NCBI RefSeq assembly: GCF_015265435.1
Contig: NZ_JABJWH010000005.1
Location: 272,637-336,636 of the forward strand
Source of the DNA: Alloalcanivorax profundimaris
GTDB taxonomy: Bacteria > Pseudomonadota > Gammaproteobacteria > Pseudomonadales > Alcanivoracaceae
Direction of reading: 5' to 3'
DNA length: 64,000 nucleotides
Shown: positions 55,842-64,000 of the stretch, in pieces
Position numbering within the stretch: the first letter of the stretch is position 1
Layout of the letters: every line of letters starts with the position of its first letter
Made by a program: the position numbers and the translations under genes
Notes under the pieces: generated by a model
Told to the model about the DNA's origin: nothing
Databases searched by the model: none
Seen by the model: only the letters and a program-made list of their open reading frames with translations

Positions 55842-58204
55842 CGTGCCAGCCTCGCCGCGTTGAAGGTGACCAGAAGGGAACTGGCGGACATGCCCAGCGC
55901 CGCCGCCCAGGGCGGAATCCAGCCGGCCATGGCCAGCGGTACCGCGAGCAGATTGTAGCCCAGCGCCCAACCCAGGTTCTGATGAATGCGCCGGCGCGCC
56001 CGCCGGGCCAGGTCCGGCAGCGCCGCCAGGGTATCCAGGCCCGGGCGCAGCAGATAGAGGCCGGCGGCCCGGCGTGCCAGGCTGGTGGCGTTGGCGGTGG
56101 CCACGGACACCGTTGCCTCGAGCAGCGCCGGGGCGTCGTTGATGCCGTCGCCGACCATCATCTGCGGGCCTTCCTCCCGGTGCAGCGCGCGCAGCCAGGC
56201 GGCCTTGTCGTCCGGGGTCTGACGGGCCCGGTGGGCGTCCAGGGTCAGGGTCCGGGCCAGCGCCGCCACCGGCGCCTCGCCGTCGCCGCTGGCCAGGCGC
56301 AGCCGCCAGCCGCGCTCGCGCAGGGCGGCGGTCACCGCCACCGCTTCCGGGCGCAGCCGGTCGCGCAAAAACAGCCGCAGCCGGGGCACGCCGTCCTCGC
56401 TGAGGATCAGCGTGGTGGCGGCGCTGGGGCCGGGGCCGTCCACCGTGGCCGGGCCGATTTCCCAGAGCCGCCCGTCCCGGTGGCCGCTGGCGCCGTCGGC
56501 GCGCACCCGGATATCGGCCACCGCCCGGTCCGGGGCCAGGCCGTCGAAGGCCCGCGCCAGGGGATGCGGGTGACCCTGCTCCAGGGCGGCGGCGATCGCC
56601 AGCAGGGGGGCATTGTGGTCGGCGCCGGTGGCGCCGTCCGGGCGCTGGGAACCGACCAGCTCGAAACAGCCTTCGGTGAGCGTGCCGGTCTTGTCGAACA
56701 GCACGCCGCGCACCTCGTTGAGCGCCAGTAACTGGGAGGGGGAGGCGATCAGCACGCCTTCCTTGAGGGCGGCGCTGAGACTGGCGGACACGGTCAGGGG
56801 CACCGCCAGGGCCAGGGCGCAGGGGCAGGTCACCACCAGCACCGCCAGGGTGTGCTCGAACGCCAGAGCCGGGCCGGCGGACCAGTGCAGCGCCAGGGTG
56901 GCGGCGGCCAGGGCCAGCACGCCCAGGGTGAACAGCGGCGCCACCCGGCCCCAGTCGCGCACCAGGGGCAGGCGTTCCTCCTCGGCCCGGGCCACCTGGT
57001 CGCCAATCCGCGCCACCAGGCTTTCCGCCACCGGGGCGGCGGCATCCAGGGTCAGGTCGCCTTCCAGGACCCGGGAGCCGGCGCGCACCGTGGCGCCGTC
57101 GGCCACCGCCACCGGCAGCGGCTCGCCGGTGAGCGCGCTTTCCGCCACGCGGGCGTCGCCGCGCACCACCAGGCCGTCCACCGGCACGGTTTCACCCTGG
57201 GCCAGGCGCAGTCGGTCGCCGGCGCGAATCTGGCGGCTCGCCACCCAGGTTTCCCGCTCGCCATCCAGGCGGCGCACCACCAGGGGCAGGGCGTCGCGCA
57301 GGCGCCGCCAGGCGGCCCGCACCCGGTGGCGCTGGCGCTGTTCCAGCCAGCGGCTGAGCAGCAGGAAGAACACGAACATGGCGGCGGAATCGAAATACAC
57401 ATGGCTGCCGCCCAGGGCCATGTTCACCAGGGAACCGGCCCACGCCAGTCCCAGGGCCAGGGCCACCGGCAGATCCATGCCCGGGCGGCCGGCGCGCAGG
57501 CCGCGCCAGGCGCCCTGGAAGAACGGCCAGCCGGCGTAGAACACCACCGGCGTGGCGACCAGGAAACTGGCGATGCGGAACACCCAGGCGTAGATCTCAT
57601 CGCCGCCCTCGAAAGCGCCCAGGTAGAGGGCGGCGGAATACATCATCGCCTGCATGGCGCCCAGGCCCGCCAGGGCCAGCCGACCCAGCAGACGTCGCGC
57701 CTCGCGGCGCTGATCCGCTTCCGCCGACGGGTCGCCGGGCAGGGTGACGCCGTAACCGAGCTTGAGCAGCCGTTCCGCCACCCGGCGCGGGGCGTCCGGA
57801 CGGTCATAAACCAGGGTGAGTGTCATGGCGGCCAGGTTGGTGTGCACGGACACCACCCCGGGGATGTCGCCGGCGGCCTTCTCGATCAGCCAGCAACAGG
57901 CGGCGCAGGTAAGGCCGGAAAGAGCCAGGGTCAGACGCTCGCCGGCCGGGTCCGGGCGGCGGTGGGCGGCCAGCAGCTCGGGCACGTCGAACAGGGCCAG
58001 GGCGCGCTCCCGTTCGTCGCCGTCCGGGGCGGCGTCGTTGTCGGCACCGCGCAAACGGTAGTAATCGTCCAGGCCCAGATCGTGGATCAGGGCCATGGCA
58101 GCGGCGCAGCCCGGGCAGCAGGCCGGGCGTTCGCCCTCGGCGCCGGGCGCCAGAAACGGCGGGGTGGGGGCCACCTCGCCGCAATGTCCGCACAGTACCG
58201 TCAC
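55820..58204 (-). CDS. ccoI: Copper-exporting P1B-ATPase CcoI for cbb3 oxidase assembly
   Basis: 794 residues from a GTG at 58204 in a GTGA overlap with ccoH. An N-terminal cysteine-rich region (CGHCGE, then CCPGC) is typical of the FixI/CcoI group. A heavy-metal domain has CAACC at C100-C104. The ATPase core shows TCPCALALAVPLTV (metal CPC), DKTGTLTEG (phosphorylated Asp) and MVGDGINDAPALLEA. It moves Cu+ out of the cytosol to supply the CuB centre of CcoN. Confidence 0.95.
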   Translation of the reverse strand: MTVLCGHCGEVAPTPPFLAPGAEGERPACCPGCAAAMALIHDLGLDDYYRLRGADNDAAPDGDERERALALFDVPELLAAHRRPDPAGERLTLALSGLTCAACCWLIEKAAGDIPGVVSVHTNLAAMTLTLVYDRPDAPRRVAERLLKLGYGVTLPGDPSAEADQRREARRLLGRLALAGLGAMQAMMYSAALYLGAFEGGDEIYAWVFRIASFLVATPVVFYAGWPFFQGAWRGLRAGRPGMDLPVALALGLAWAGSLVNMALGGSHVYFDSAAMFVFFLLLSRWLEQRQRHRVRAAWRRLRDALPLVVRRLDGERETWVASRQIRAGDRLRLAQGETVPVDGLVVRGDARVAESALTGEPLPVAVADGATVRAGSRVLEGDLTLDAAAPVAESLVARIGDQVARAEEERLPLVRDWGRVAPLFTLGVLALAAATLALHWSAGPALAFEHTLAVLVVTCPCALALAVPLTVSASLSAALKEGVLIASPSQLLALNEVRGVLFDKTGTLTEGCFELVGSQRPDGATGADHNAPLLAIAAALEQGHPHPLARAFDGLAPDRAVADIRVRADGASGHRDGRLWEIGPATVDGPGPSAATTLILSEDGVPRLRLFLRDRLRPEAVAVTAALRERGWRLRLASGDGEAPVAALARTLTLDAHRARQTPDDKAAWLRALHREEGPQMMVGDGINDAPALLEATVSVATANATSLARRAAGLYLLRPGLDTLAALPDLARRARRRIHQNLGWALGYNLLAVPLAMAGWIPPWAAALGMSASSLLVTFNAARLARWPSSFS

Positions 58205-58713
58205 CGGCCGGGCTCCACGCTGCCCAGGCGGGCCCCGTCCGGGCCCAGGCGCAGGCGGTGATAGAGGCGCCAGGCGCCGTCCGGCGGCGCCAGGGTCACG
58301 TTCCACTCGCCTTTATCCGGCAGCGCCTCGTCCGGCTCGTAACGGCCTTGGCCCAGATGACGGAGAGTCAGGTTCCGGTCCTGGTCGGCGAAGGTGGGAT
58401 GGCGCAGCTTCAGGTTCAGCCGGTCCGGCCAGGGCACCGCGATGGCGCTGCTCAGCCGCACCCGGCCATCGGCGTCCAGGCTGGCGGCCAGGCCCAGGCG
58501 GGCGGCCCGGTTTTCCGCTTCCAGGGAGCGGTTGATGGCCTTGCCATCACGATACCAGTTGTCGTCCACGGTGCTGTCGGCATGGGTGATGGCGATGGCC
58601 AGCGTGACCAGCCCGCCAACGACCGCCGAGGCGGGCAGGGCAATCATCAGCCATACCAGCGGGTGCCGGTACCAGGGCGCCTCAAGAGCGTGGGGCGATG
58701 AAGCGGGATTCAT
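58201..58713 (-). CDS. ccoH: cbb3 oxidase assembly protein CcoH/FixH
   Basis: 170 residues from the ATG at 58713, with GGAG seven bases upstream. One membrane helix (PLVWLMIALPASAVVGGLVTLAIAI) follows the APWYRHP motif; then comes DSTVDDNWYRDGKAINRSLE, the FixH signature, and a small periplasmic domain. It stabilises assembly intermediates of the oxidase. The start overlaps the end of ccoG by 32 bases. Confidence 0.93.
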   Translation of the reverse strand: MNPASSPHALEAPWYRHPLVWLMIALPASAVVGGLVTLAIAITHADSTVDDNWYRDGKAINRSLEAENRAARLGLAASLDADGRVRLSSAIAVPWPDRLNLKLRHPTFADQDRNLTLRHLGQGRYEPDEALPDKGEWNVTLAPPDGAWRLYHRLRLGPDGARLGSVEPGR

Positions 58714-60103
58714 GGGCCATCTCCATATCGGGGGCATCACTGTCCGCGCCGTTCACGGCATGCACGCGGAAGCGGATATCGGCGGATTCCACGGTGCCGG
58801 CATAGGGGTCGGCGCTTACCGTGACCGGCAGGCTGCGGTGCTCGCCGGGACGCAGTGTAAAGTCCCGGGGGCCGTTCACAAGGGTCAGCCCCTCCGGCCC
58901 TTCCAGGGTAAGCTGGTAGCTGTGCGGGGTCTGGGCCTTGTTGAGAATTTCCAGCCGATAGCTGTTCTCGATGGTGCCACTGCCGGTAACCCGGTACAGC
59001 TGGTTGCGGTCGCGCAAGACGTCCACCTGCAACGGCACCCGGGTGACCAGGCTGCCGGCGAACAGCCCGACGAGAATCAGGATGACCGCGCCGTAGCCGA
59101 TCAGGCGCGGGCGCAACAGGTGGGTGTGGCGGCCGTTGAGGGCGTTCTCGGTGGTGTAGCGGATCAGCCCCTTGGGCCGGTCAACCCGTTCCATTACCTG
59201 GTCACAGGCGTCGATGCAGGCGGCGCAGGTGATGCACTCGTACTGCAGACCCTCGCGGATATCGATGCCGGTGGGGCAGACCTGCACGCACAGGCCGCAG
59301 TCCACGCAGTCCCCGGCCGGTTCCTCGCTATGCTTACGGGCGCCGCGCCGGCGCGGCTCGCCCCGGGCCCGGTCGTAGCTCACGATCAGGGTGTCGCGGT
59401 CGAACATCACGCTTTGGAAACGCGCGTAGGGGCACATGTACAGGCACACCTGCTCGCGCATGAAGCCGGCGTTGCCGTAGGTGGCGAAGGTGAAGAACCC
59501 GATCCAGAACAGCGCCCAGCCGCCCACCTGACCGGTGAAGAAGTCGGGCACCAATTCACGGATTGGCGTGAAATAGCCGACGAAAGTGAGACCGGTGGCC
59601 AGCGCCAGCACCAGCCACAGGCCGTGCTTGGCGAACCGCCGGCTCACCTTATTAAGGCTCAGGGGGGCCTTGTCCAGCTTGATGCGCTGGTGTCGGTCAC
59701 CCTCGAAAAATTGCTCAATGGCCATGAACCACCGTGTCCAGGCGGTCTGCGGGCACACATAGCCGCAGTACACCCGCCCGGCGAACACGGTGACGAAAAA
59801 CAGGGCCAGGGCGGAGATGATCAGTGCCCAGGCCAGGAACAGAAAATCCTGGGGCCAGAACGTCAGCCCGAAGATGTGAAAACGGCGCTCCGGCAGGTCG
59901 AAGAGAATCGCCTGCCGGTCGTTCCAGGTCAGCCAGGGAAGAACCAGGTAGAGAGCCACCACGACGCGGACACTGGCGTCGCGCAGACGCTGGTAGTGGC
60001 CCTTCACATCCTTGATCTGGATGCGCTGGCGCTTGGCGTAGAGCCGCGCGCCTTCTTCGTCGGGGTGGGATTGCTCCACCGGGATTCGGCGACCTGCATT
60101 CAT
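58682..60103 (-). CDS. ccoG: CcoG, copper-reducing 4Fe-4S membrane protein
   Basis: 473 residues. Five membrane helices; YCGYVCPQTAWTRWF, then two ferredoxin-type cluster motifs (CVDCGLCVQVCPTGID and CITCAACIDACDQVM), and a C-terminal Ig-like periplasmic domain. CcoG has been shown in other bacteria to reduce Cu2+ to Cu+ for oxidase assembly. It follows ccoP by three bases. Confidence 0.95.
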   Translation of the reverse strand: MNAGRRIPVEQSHPDEEGARLYAKRQRIQIKDVKGHYQRLRDASVRVVVALYLVLPWLTWNDRQAILFDLPERRFHIFGLTFWPQDFLFLAWALIISALALFFVTVFAGRVYCGYVCPQTAWTRWFMAIEQFFEGDRHQRIKLDKAPLSLNKVSRRFAKHGLWLVLALATGLTFVGYFTPIRELVPDFFTGQVGGWALFWIGFFTFATYGNAGFMREQVCLYMCPYARFQSVMFDRDTLIVSYDRARGEPRRRGARKHSEEPAGDCVDCGLCVQVCPTGIDIREGLQYECITCAACIDACDQVMERVDRPKGLIRYTTENALNGRHTHLLRPRLIGYGAVILILVGLFAGSLVTRVPLQVDVLRDRNQLYRVTGSGTIENSYRLEILNKAQTPHSYQLTLEGPEGLTLVNGPRDFTLRPGEHRSLPVTVSADPYAGTVESADIRFRVHAVNGADSDAPDMEMAHESRFIAPRS

Positions 60104-60106
60104 GGT

Positions 60107-61018
60107 TTACTCCTCGTCGCTGCGCGACAAACCGTAGACATAGGCGGCGAGCACGTGCAAACGCTCGTCGGACAGCACGCCCTCGTGCTTGGGCATATGA
60201 CTGTTGCGACCCTGACGAATGGTGGTCTCGATGTCCTCCACCCGGGCGCCATGCAGCCAGATGCCGTCGGTCAGGTTGGGCGCGCCCAGGGCCTGGTTGC
60301 CGGTGGCATCCTGACCATGGCAGGCGGCACAGGCGGCGAACTTGGGCTTGGCCCGTTCCACCGCCGCCGCCACTTGTGGATCACTGGTCATGTCCGGGCG
60401 GCTCAGGCTCTGCACGTACAGGGCCATGTCATGGACCGCTTCGTCGGTACCGCCGATGGCGGCGGCCATGGGCGGCATCATGCCGTTGCGGCCCTGGGTG
60501 ATGCTGGTGAGGATGGCATCGGCGCTGCCGCCATAGAGCCAGTCGTCATCGGTCAGGTTGGGGTAGCCCTTGGCGCCGCGCGCGTCGGAGCCGTGACAGA
60601 TGGCGCAGTTGTTGGCGAACAGGCGGCCGCCCACGTCCCGGGCTTCCGGGTACTGGTGCAGCTCGTCCACCGGTACCTTGGCGAACTGCTCGAACAACGG
60701 CTCGGTGCGTTTTTCCACCAGCGCCACTTCCTCTTCCCACTGGGTCACGCTGCTCCAGTTGAGCAGGCCGCCGAAACGGCCCAGGCCCGGGTAGAGCACC
60801 AGGTAGACCACGGAGAAGATCAGGGTCCCCACGAACAGGAACAGCCACCAGCGCGGCAGCGGCTGGTTGCGCTCCTGGATGCCGTCGAAGCTGTGGCCGG
60901 TGGTCTCGTTGCGGGCTTCCTCCGGGGTCATCTTCAGATTGACCAGCAGCAGAATCGCGCAACCCACCAGGTTCAGCACCACGATGGCGATGATGTAGAT
61001 GCTCCAGAACTGGCTCAT
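60107..61018 (-). CDS. ccoP: cbb3 cytochrome c oxidase subunit III (CcoP, dihaem)
   Basis: 303 residues. Two N-terminal membrane helices (about 5-27 and 57-77), with the motif TGHSFDGIQERNQPLPRWW between. Two c-type haem sites: C138-x2-C141-H142 and C230-x2-C233-H234; methionine ligands in NGMMPPM and NSHMPKH. It passes electrons from soluble cytochromes to CcoO. It overlaps ccoQ by four bases. Confidence 0.96.
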   Translation of the reverse strand: MSQFWSIYIIAIVVLNLVGCAILLLVNLKMTPEEARNETTGHSFDGIQERNQPLPRWWLFLFVGTLIFSVVYLVLYPGLGRFGGLLNWSSVTQWEEEVALVEKRTEPLFEQFAKVPVDELHQYPEARDVGGRLFANNCAICHGSDARGAKGYPNLTDDDWLYGGSADAILTSITQGRNGMMPPMAAAIGGTDEAVHDMALYVQSLSRPDMTSDPQVAAAVERAKPKFAACAACHGQDATGNQALGAPNLTDGIWLHGARVEDIETTIRQGRNSHMPKHEGVLSDERLHVLAAYVYGLSRSDEE

Positions 61019-61200
61019 GACTGCTCCCCCCGGTGTTGGTCGGACCCGTCGCGCCGGCGGGCCGGGCCGAGCGGGTCGGTGTTCAGCGGAATCTCGCCGA
61101 GGCGCTGGTAGTCACGCTTGCGCGAGGGGCGGTAGACCCAGGCCACCAGGGCCAGAAATGCGACGAAGAAAATCACCGTCAGCAAGGCGTGGTAGTTCAT
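61015..61200 (-). CDS. ccoQ: cbb3 oxidase subunit IV CcoQ
   Basis: 61 residues from the ATG at 61200 (MNYHALLTVIFFVAFLALVA); the longer open frame starts inside ccoO. One membrane helix, then WVYRPSRKRDYQRLGEIPL, typical of FixQ/CcoQ. It stabilises the complex. It overlaps ccoO by one base and ccoP by four. Confidence 0.94.
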   Translation of the reverse strand: MNYHALLTVIFFVAFLALVAWVYRPSRKRDYQRLGEIPLNTDPLGPARRRDGSDQHRGEQS

Positions 61201-61832
61201 CAGCGTTCCTCCCGCCGGGCCTGGCCCAGGGACAGCAGATAGGCGACCACCGCGTCTTCCTCGGTGGCGTCGGCCCATTCACCGCGTACTTTGTTCATCT
61301 GGTCGTCGATGTCCTGATCGCTGTAGGGCACGCCGAACTGGTTCTTGAACACCTTCAGGGTGCGTTCCATGTGCGACCAGTCCACCGTGTTTTCCGCCAG
61401 CCAGGGGTAGGCCGGCATGTTGGATTCGGGCACCACCTGGCGCGGATCACGCAGGTGCTCGCGATGCCACTGCTCGGTGATCGGGCGCAGCCCGACCCGG
61501 TCCAGATCCGGCCCGGTACGCTTGGAGCCCCACAGGAAGGGGTGCTCCCAGACGTCCTCGCCGGCCACGCTGTAAGGGCCGAAGCGCTCGGTCTCGGCGC
61601 GCAGCGGCCGCACCATCTGGGTGTGGCACACATGGCAGCCCTCGCGGATGTAGATGTCGCGGCCGGCCATTTCCAGGGCCGTGTAGGGGCGCAGGGTGGC
61701 CATCGGCTCGGTGGTCGCCTTCTGCCAGAACAGCGGCACGATTTCCGCCAGACCGCCGAAGCTGACCGCCACCAGGGTGAGCACGATCATCAGGCTCACG
61801 TTTTTCTCGATTACGGAATGATAGTTGGCCAT
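61200..61832 (-). CDS. ccoO: cbb3 cytochrome c oxidase subunit II (CcoO, monohaem)
   Basis: 210 residues. An N-terminal membrane helix (VSLMIVLTLVAVSFGGLAEI), followed by IYIREGCHVCHTQMVRPL with the haem c site C66, C69, H70. The methionine ligand is probably in ESNMPAYPWL. It relays electrons from CcoP to CcoN. Two bases separate it from ccoN. Confidence 0.96.
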   Translation of the reverse strand: MANYHSVIEKNVSLMIVLTLVAVSFGGLAEIVPLFWQKATTEPMATLRPYTALEMAGRDIYIREGCHVCHTQMVRPLRAETERFGPYSVAGEDVWEHPFLWGSKRTGPDLDRVGLRPITEQWHREHLRDPRQVVPESNMPAYPWLAENTVDWSHMERTLKVFKNQFGVPYSDQDIDDQMNKVRGEWADATEEDAVVAYLLSLGQARREER

Positions 61833-61834
61833 GT

Positions 61835-63268
61835 TTACGCCTCCGCCCCGACCAGATTGAGTTCACCTTCGTCGCTGCGCGTGCCGCGAATGGTCATCCA
61901 GACATTCACCGCCATCAGGATCATGCCGGCCAGGAAGATCACGCCGCCGAGCAGACGCACGATGTAGAAGGGCTGCCGCTCGGCCAGTTCCTGCACGAAG
62001 TTGTAGGTGAGGGTTCCGTCCTCGTTGACGGCGCGCCACATCAGGCCCTGCATGATGCCGGACACCCACATGGCGGCGATGTAGAGCACCGTGCCGATGG
62101 TGGAGAGCCAGAAGTGGGCGTTGATCCAGCGGATCGAGTACATGCGCTGGCGGTCGAACAGGCGCGGCACCATGACATAGATGGAGCCCATGGTGATCAT
62201 CGCCACCCAGCCCAGGGCGCCGGAGTGCACGTGGCCGATGGTCCAGTCGGTGTTGTGGCTGAGCGCGTTGACGGTCTTGATCGACATCATCGGGCCCTCG
62301 AAGGTGCTCATGCCGTAGAACGACAGGGCCACGATCAGGAAGCGGATGATGGGGTCGGTGCGCAGCTTGTGCCAGGCGCCGGACAGGGTCATCATGCCGT
62401 TGATCATGCCGCCCCAGCTGGGCGCCAGCAGCACGATGGAGAACACCATGCCCACGGACTGGGCCCAGTCCGGGAGACTGGAATAATGCAGGTGATGGGG
62501 CCCGGCCCACATGTACACCGCGATCAGCGCCCAGAAGTGCACGATGGACAGCCGGTAGGAGTAGATCGGCCGCTGCGCCTGGATCGGCACATAGTAGTAC
62601 ATCATGCCCAGGAAGCCGGCGGTCAGGAAGAAACCCACCGCGTTATGGCCGTACCACCACTGCACCATGGCGTCGATGGCGCCGCTGTAGGCGGAGTAGG
62701 ACTTGGTCAGCGAGATCGGCACCGCAGCACTGTTGACGATGTGCAGCAGGGCGATGGCGATGATGAAGGCGCCGTAGAACCAGTTGGCGACATAGATGTG
62801 GCTGGTGCGACGCTTGCCGATGGTGGCGAAGAACACCAGGGCGTAGGCCACCCAGACCACCGCCAGCAGGATGTCGATGGGCCACTCCAGCTCGGCGTAC
62901 TCCTTGGCGCTGGTGAAGCCCAGCGGCAGGGAGATGGCGGCCAGAACGATCACCGCCTGGTACCCCCAGAACACGAAACTGGCCAGGCGCGGAAACGCCA
63001 GGTTGGTTTCGCAGGTTCGCTGCACCACGTACAGCGAGGTGCCAATCAAGGCACTGCCCCCAAAGGCGAAAATCACCGCATTGGTGTGCAGCGGCCGGAG
63101 ACGGCCGAAGGTCAACCAGGGAATTTCCAGGTTGAGAGCGGGCCAGGCAAGCTGGGCGGCGATCCACACCCCGACCAGCATACCCACCACCCCCCAGATC
63201 ACGGTGGCGACCGTGAATTGCCGGACCACCTTGTAGTGGTAGGCAGGCGTCAAAGCGGTGTCTTGCAT
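61835..63268 (-). CDS. ccoN: cbb3 cytochrome c oxidase subunit I (CcoN)
   Basis: 477 residues with 12 membrane helices. CuB ligands H208 ([11 protein letters not shown]), H258 and H259 (GPHHLHY), the crosslinked tyrosine Y252, and haem ligands H61, H346 and H348 ([10 protein letters not shown]) are all in place. It reduces oxygen to water with very high affinity and pumps protons. First gene of ccoNOQP; a Fnr/Anr-like box lies about 87 bp before the start. Confidence 0.97.
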   Translation of the reverse strand: MQDTALTPAYHYKVVRQFTVATVIWGVVGMLVGVWIAAQLAWPALNLEIPWLTFGRLRPLHTNAVIFAFGGSALIGTSLYVVQRTCETNLAFPRLASFVFWGYQAVIVLAAISLPLGFTSAKEYAELEWPIDILLAVVWVAYALVFFATIGKRRTSHIYVANWFYGAFIIAIALLHIVNSAAVPISLTKSYSAYSGAIDAMVQWWYGHNAVGFFLTAGFLGMMYYYVPIQAQRPIYSYRLSIVHFWALIAVYMWAGPHHLHYSSLPDWAQSVGMVFSIVLLAPSWGGMINGMMTLSGAWHKLRTDPIIRFLIVALSFYGMSTFEGPMMSIKTVNALSHNTDWTIGHVHSGALGWVAMITMGSIYVMVPRLFDRQRMYSIRWINAHFWLSTIGTVLYIAAMWVSGIMQGLMWRAVNEDGTLTYNFVQELAERQPFYIVRLLGGVIFLAGMILMAVNVWMTIRGTRSDEGELNLVGAEA

Positions 63269-63348
63269 GATGTTTCCCTTCTAATGAGCGGCCCGGACGG
63301 ACCCGATCAAGGCGGGGTGAACGTTAACAGCGGGGTCCGTGAAGACCG

Positions 63349-63362
63349 TTGACATGGGTCAA
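63349..63362. promoter_or_regulatory. Fnr/Anr-like box between ccoN and marR
   Basis: TTGACATGGGTCAA: a symmetrical TTGAC/GTCAA variant of the consensus. Its centre is about 87 bp before ccoN, suitable for activation. It is also about 90 bp before the MarR gene. Confidence 0.7.
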
Positions 63363-63385
63363 GGCGGGGGACGGCGACGGCGGGA

Positions 63386-63422
63386 TTTTCCGGGTCGTCA
63401 AAGGTCATTATAATGTGTACAC
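63386..63422 (+). promoter_or_regulatory. Promoter of the MarR gene with a palindromic candidate operator
   Basis: TATAAT at 63409-63414, with TTTTCC 17 bp upstream as a weak -35. Directly after the -10 stands the palindrome GTGTACAC (63415-63422), where a repressor would block transcription; autoregulation by MarR would fit. Confidence 0.5.
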
Positions 63423-63437
63423 CCTAAATCGACGGAG

Positions 63438-63920
63438 ATGGACGAACTCATGCCCAAACGCGACAAACCCCATACACCGGCCGAGTACGGCTATGAATTT
63501 TCCGAGCAAGTGGGGCATCTGCTGCGTCGGGCCTACCAGCGGCATACCGCCATCTTCCAGCGCCACAGCTGCGACAAGCAGCTCACCGCCATTCAGTTCG
63601 TGACCCTGTGTACACTGGTGGAACGGGGGCCGAGCTCGCTTACCGACATCGTCCAGGCCACGGCCATCGACCCGGCGACGGTGCGAGGGGTGATCAAGCG
63701 TCTCAAGGCGCGGGACTGGATCGCGCTGTCCACCTGCGCGCAGGATCAGCGCAAGGTGATCGTCACCATCACGCCGGAAGGGGAGGGGCTGGTGGATGAG
63801 ATGGTGCCGGCGGCCCAGCGCATCTCCGATCTCACCATGGAAAATCTGAACCCCGCCGAGCGGGTGGCCCTGCTGCATCTTCTGGCGAAAATGAGCGGGG
63901 CCCCCGACGACGAAGGCTAG
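63438..63920 (+). CDS. MarR-family transcription regulator
   Basis: 160 residues (ATG at 63438; an ATG at 63450 is a second choice). Winged-helix layout: TAIQFVTLCTLVERGPSSLTDI, recognition helix IDPATVRGVIKRLKARDWI and wing STCAQDQRKVIVTITPEGEGLV. MarR proteins usually respond to phenolic or oxidative ligands. The gene is divergent from ccoN and shares its control region, but no partner gene on its own strand is inside the window. Confidence 0.9.
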   Translation: MDELMPKRDKPHTPAEYGYEFSEQVGHLLRRAYQRHTAIFQRHSCDKQLTAIQFVTLCTLVERGPSSLTDIVQATAIDPATVRGVIKRLKARDWIALSTCAQDQRKVIVTITPEGEGLVDEMVPAAQRISDLTMENLNPAERVALLHLLAKMSGAPDDEG

Positions 63921-64000
63921 CTGTGACCTTTCAGTAGGTTGTTCATTCGGGGCGTACCCGGAAGACTGGAGGTGTGAGACTACGCAGCCCTCCAGGAGCC
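63921..64000. other. Downstream end of window, no gene recognised
   Basis: 80 bp after marR. No open frame, hairpin or RNA feature that I can support. Confidence 0.3.

Overview
The window reads as one continuous stretch of chromosome from a GC-rich gammaproteobacterium. The gene order from ppiD through nudC (ppiD-fabI-yejFEBA-mltD-gloB-methyltransferase-rnhA-dnaQ-nhaB-fimL-nudC) matches, as I remember it, the PA1805-PA1824 region of Pseudomonas aeruginosa. The ccoNOQP-ccoGHIS-hemN-anr block is also pseudomonad-like. An Alcanivorax/Alloalcanivorax-type or related marine member of the Pseudomonadales/Oceanospirillales fits best; this is inference from synteny and protein flavour, not from a marker gene. 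I see no phage, integrase, insertion sequence, rRNA, tRNA or CRISPR. The accessory element is a set of palindromic repeats.

Layout. 1-2.9 kb: 3' part of ppiD, a bidirectional terminator, fabI. 2.9-8.4 kb: yejABEF peptide ABC importer. 8.5-14.7 kb: mltD, gloB, yafS-like methyltransferase, rnhA, dnaQ, nhaB. 15.0-21.3 kb: fimL, nudC, a membrane protein, sohB, acuI-like reductase, zntB. 21.4-26.0 kb: DUF934-cysI sulfite reductase pair, DUF2970 protein, MATE transporter, nfuA behind a strong IscR type-1-like site. 26.2-37.2 kb: mixed housekeeping and hydrolase genes, including a haloalkane dehalogenase fused to an O6-alkylguanine-DNA alkyltransferase, a SET protein, rluA, a lon that is probably a second paralogue, an EamA transporter and thpR. 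37.2-41.7 kb: split transhydrogenase pntA1-pntA2-pntB and an ABC1 kinase. 41.8-53.4 kb: hydrolase, DUF2236 oxygenase-like protein, prc, fused SpmAB-like protein, alkB, corA, an MBL hydrolase, yaaA, uspE and anr. 53.5-63.3 kb: hemN, a SafE-like membrane protein and the complete cbb3 oxidase structural and assembly set. The window ends with a divergent MarR regulator.

How genes work together. The right end is a microaerobic respiration module: cbb3 oxidase, its assembly factors (CcoG, CcoH, the CcoI copper ATPase, CcoS), oxygen-independent haem synthesis (HemN), the oxygen sensor (Anr/Fnr) and a UspE-type stress protein, with a perfect FNR/Anr box before hemN and a near-perfect one before ccoN. 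Two separate loci concern alkylation damage: the dehalogenase-alkyltransferase fusion and an AlkB dioxygenase.

Most striking signals: (1) the dehalogenase-AGT fusion with both active sites intact; (2) two 109-nt hairpin repeats whose 28-bp arms differ at five positions, every one compensated, around a nearly identical core; (3) a palindrome or terminator hairpin between every convergent gene pair that has a gap of more than about 20 bp; (4) regulatory palindromes before nfuA, hemN, ccoN, cysI and marR.
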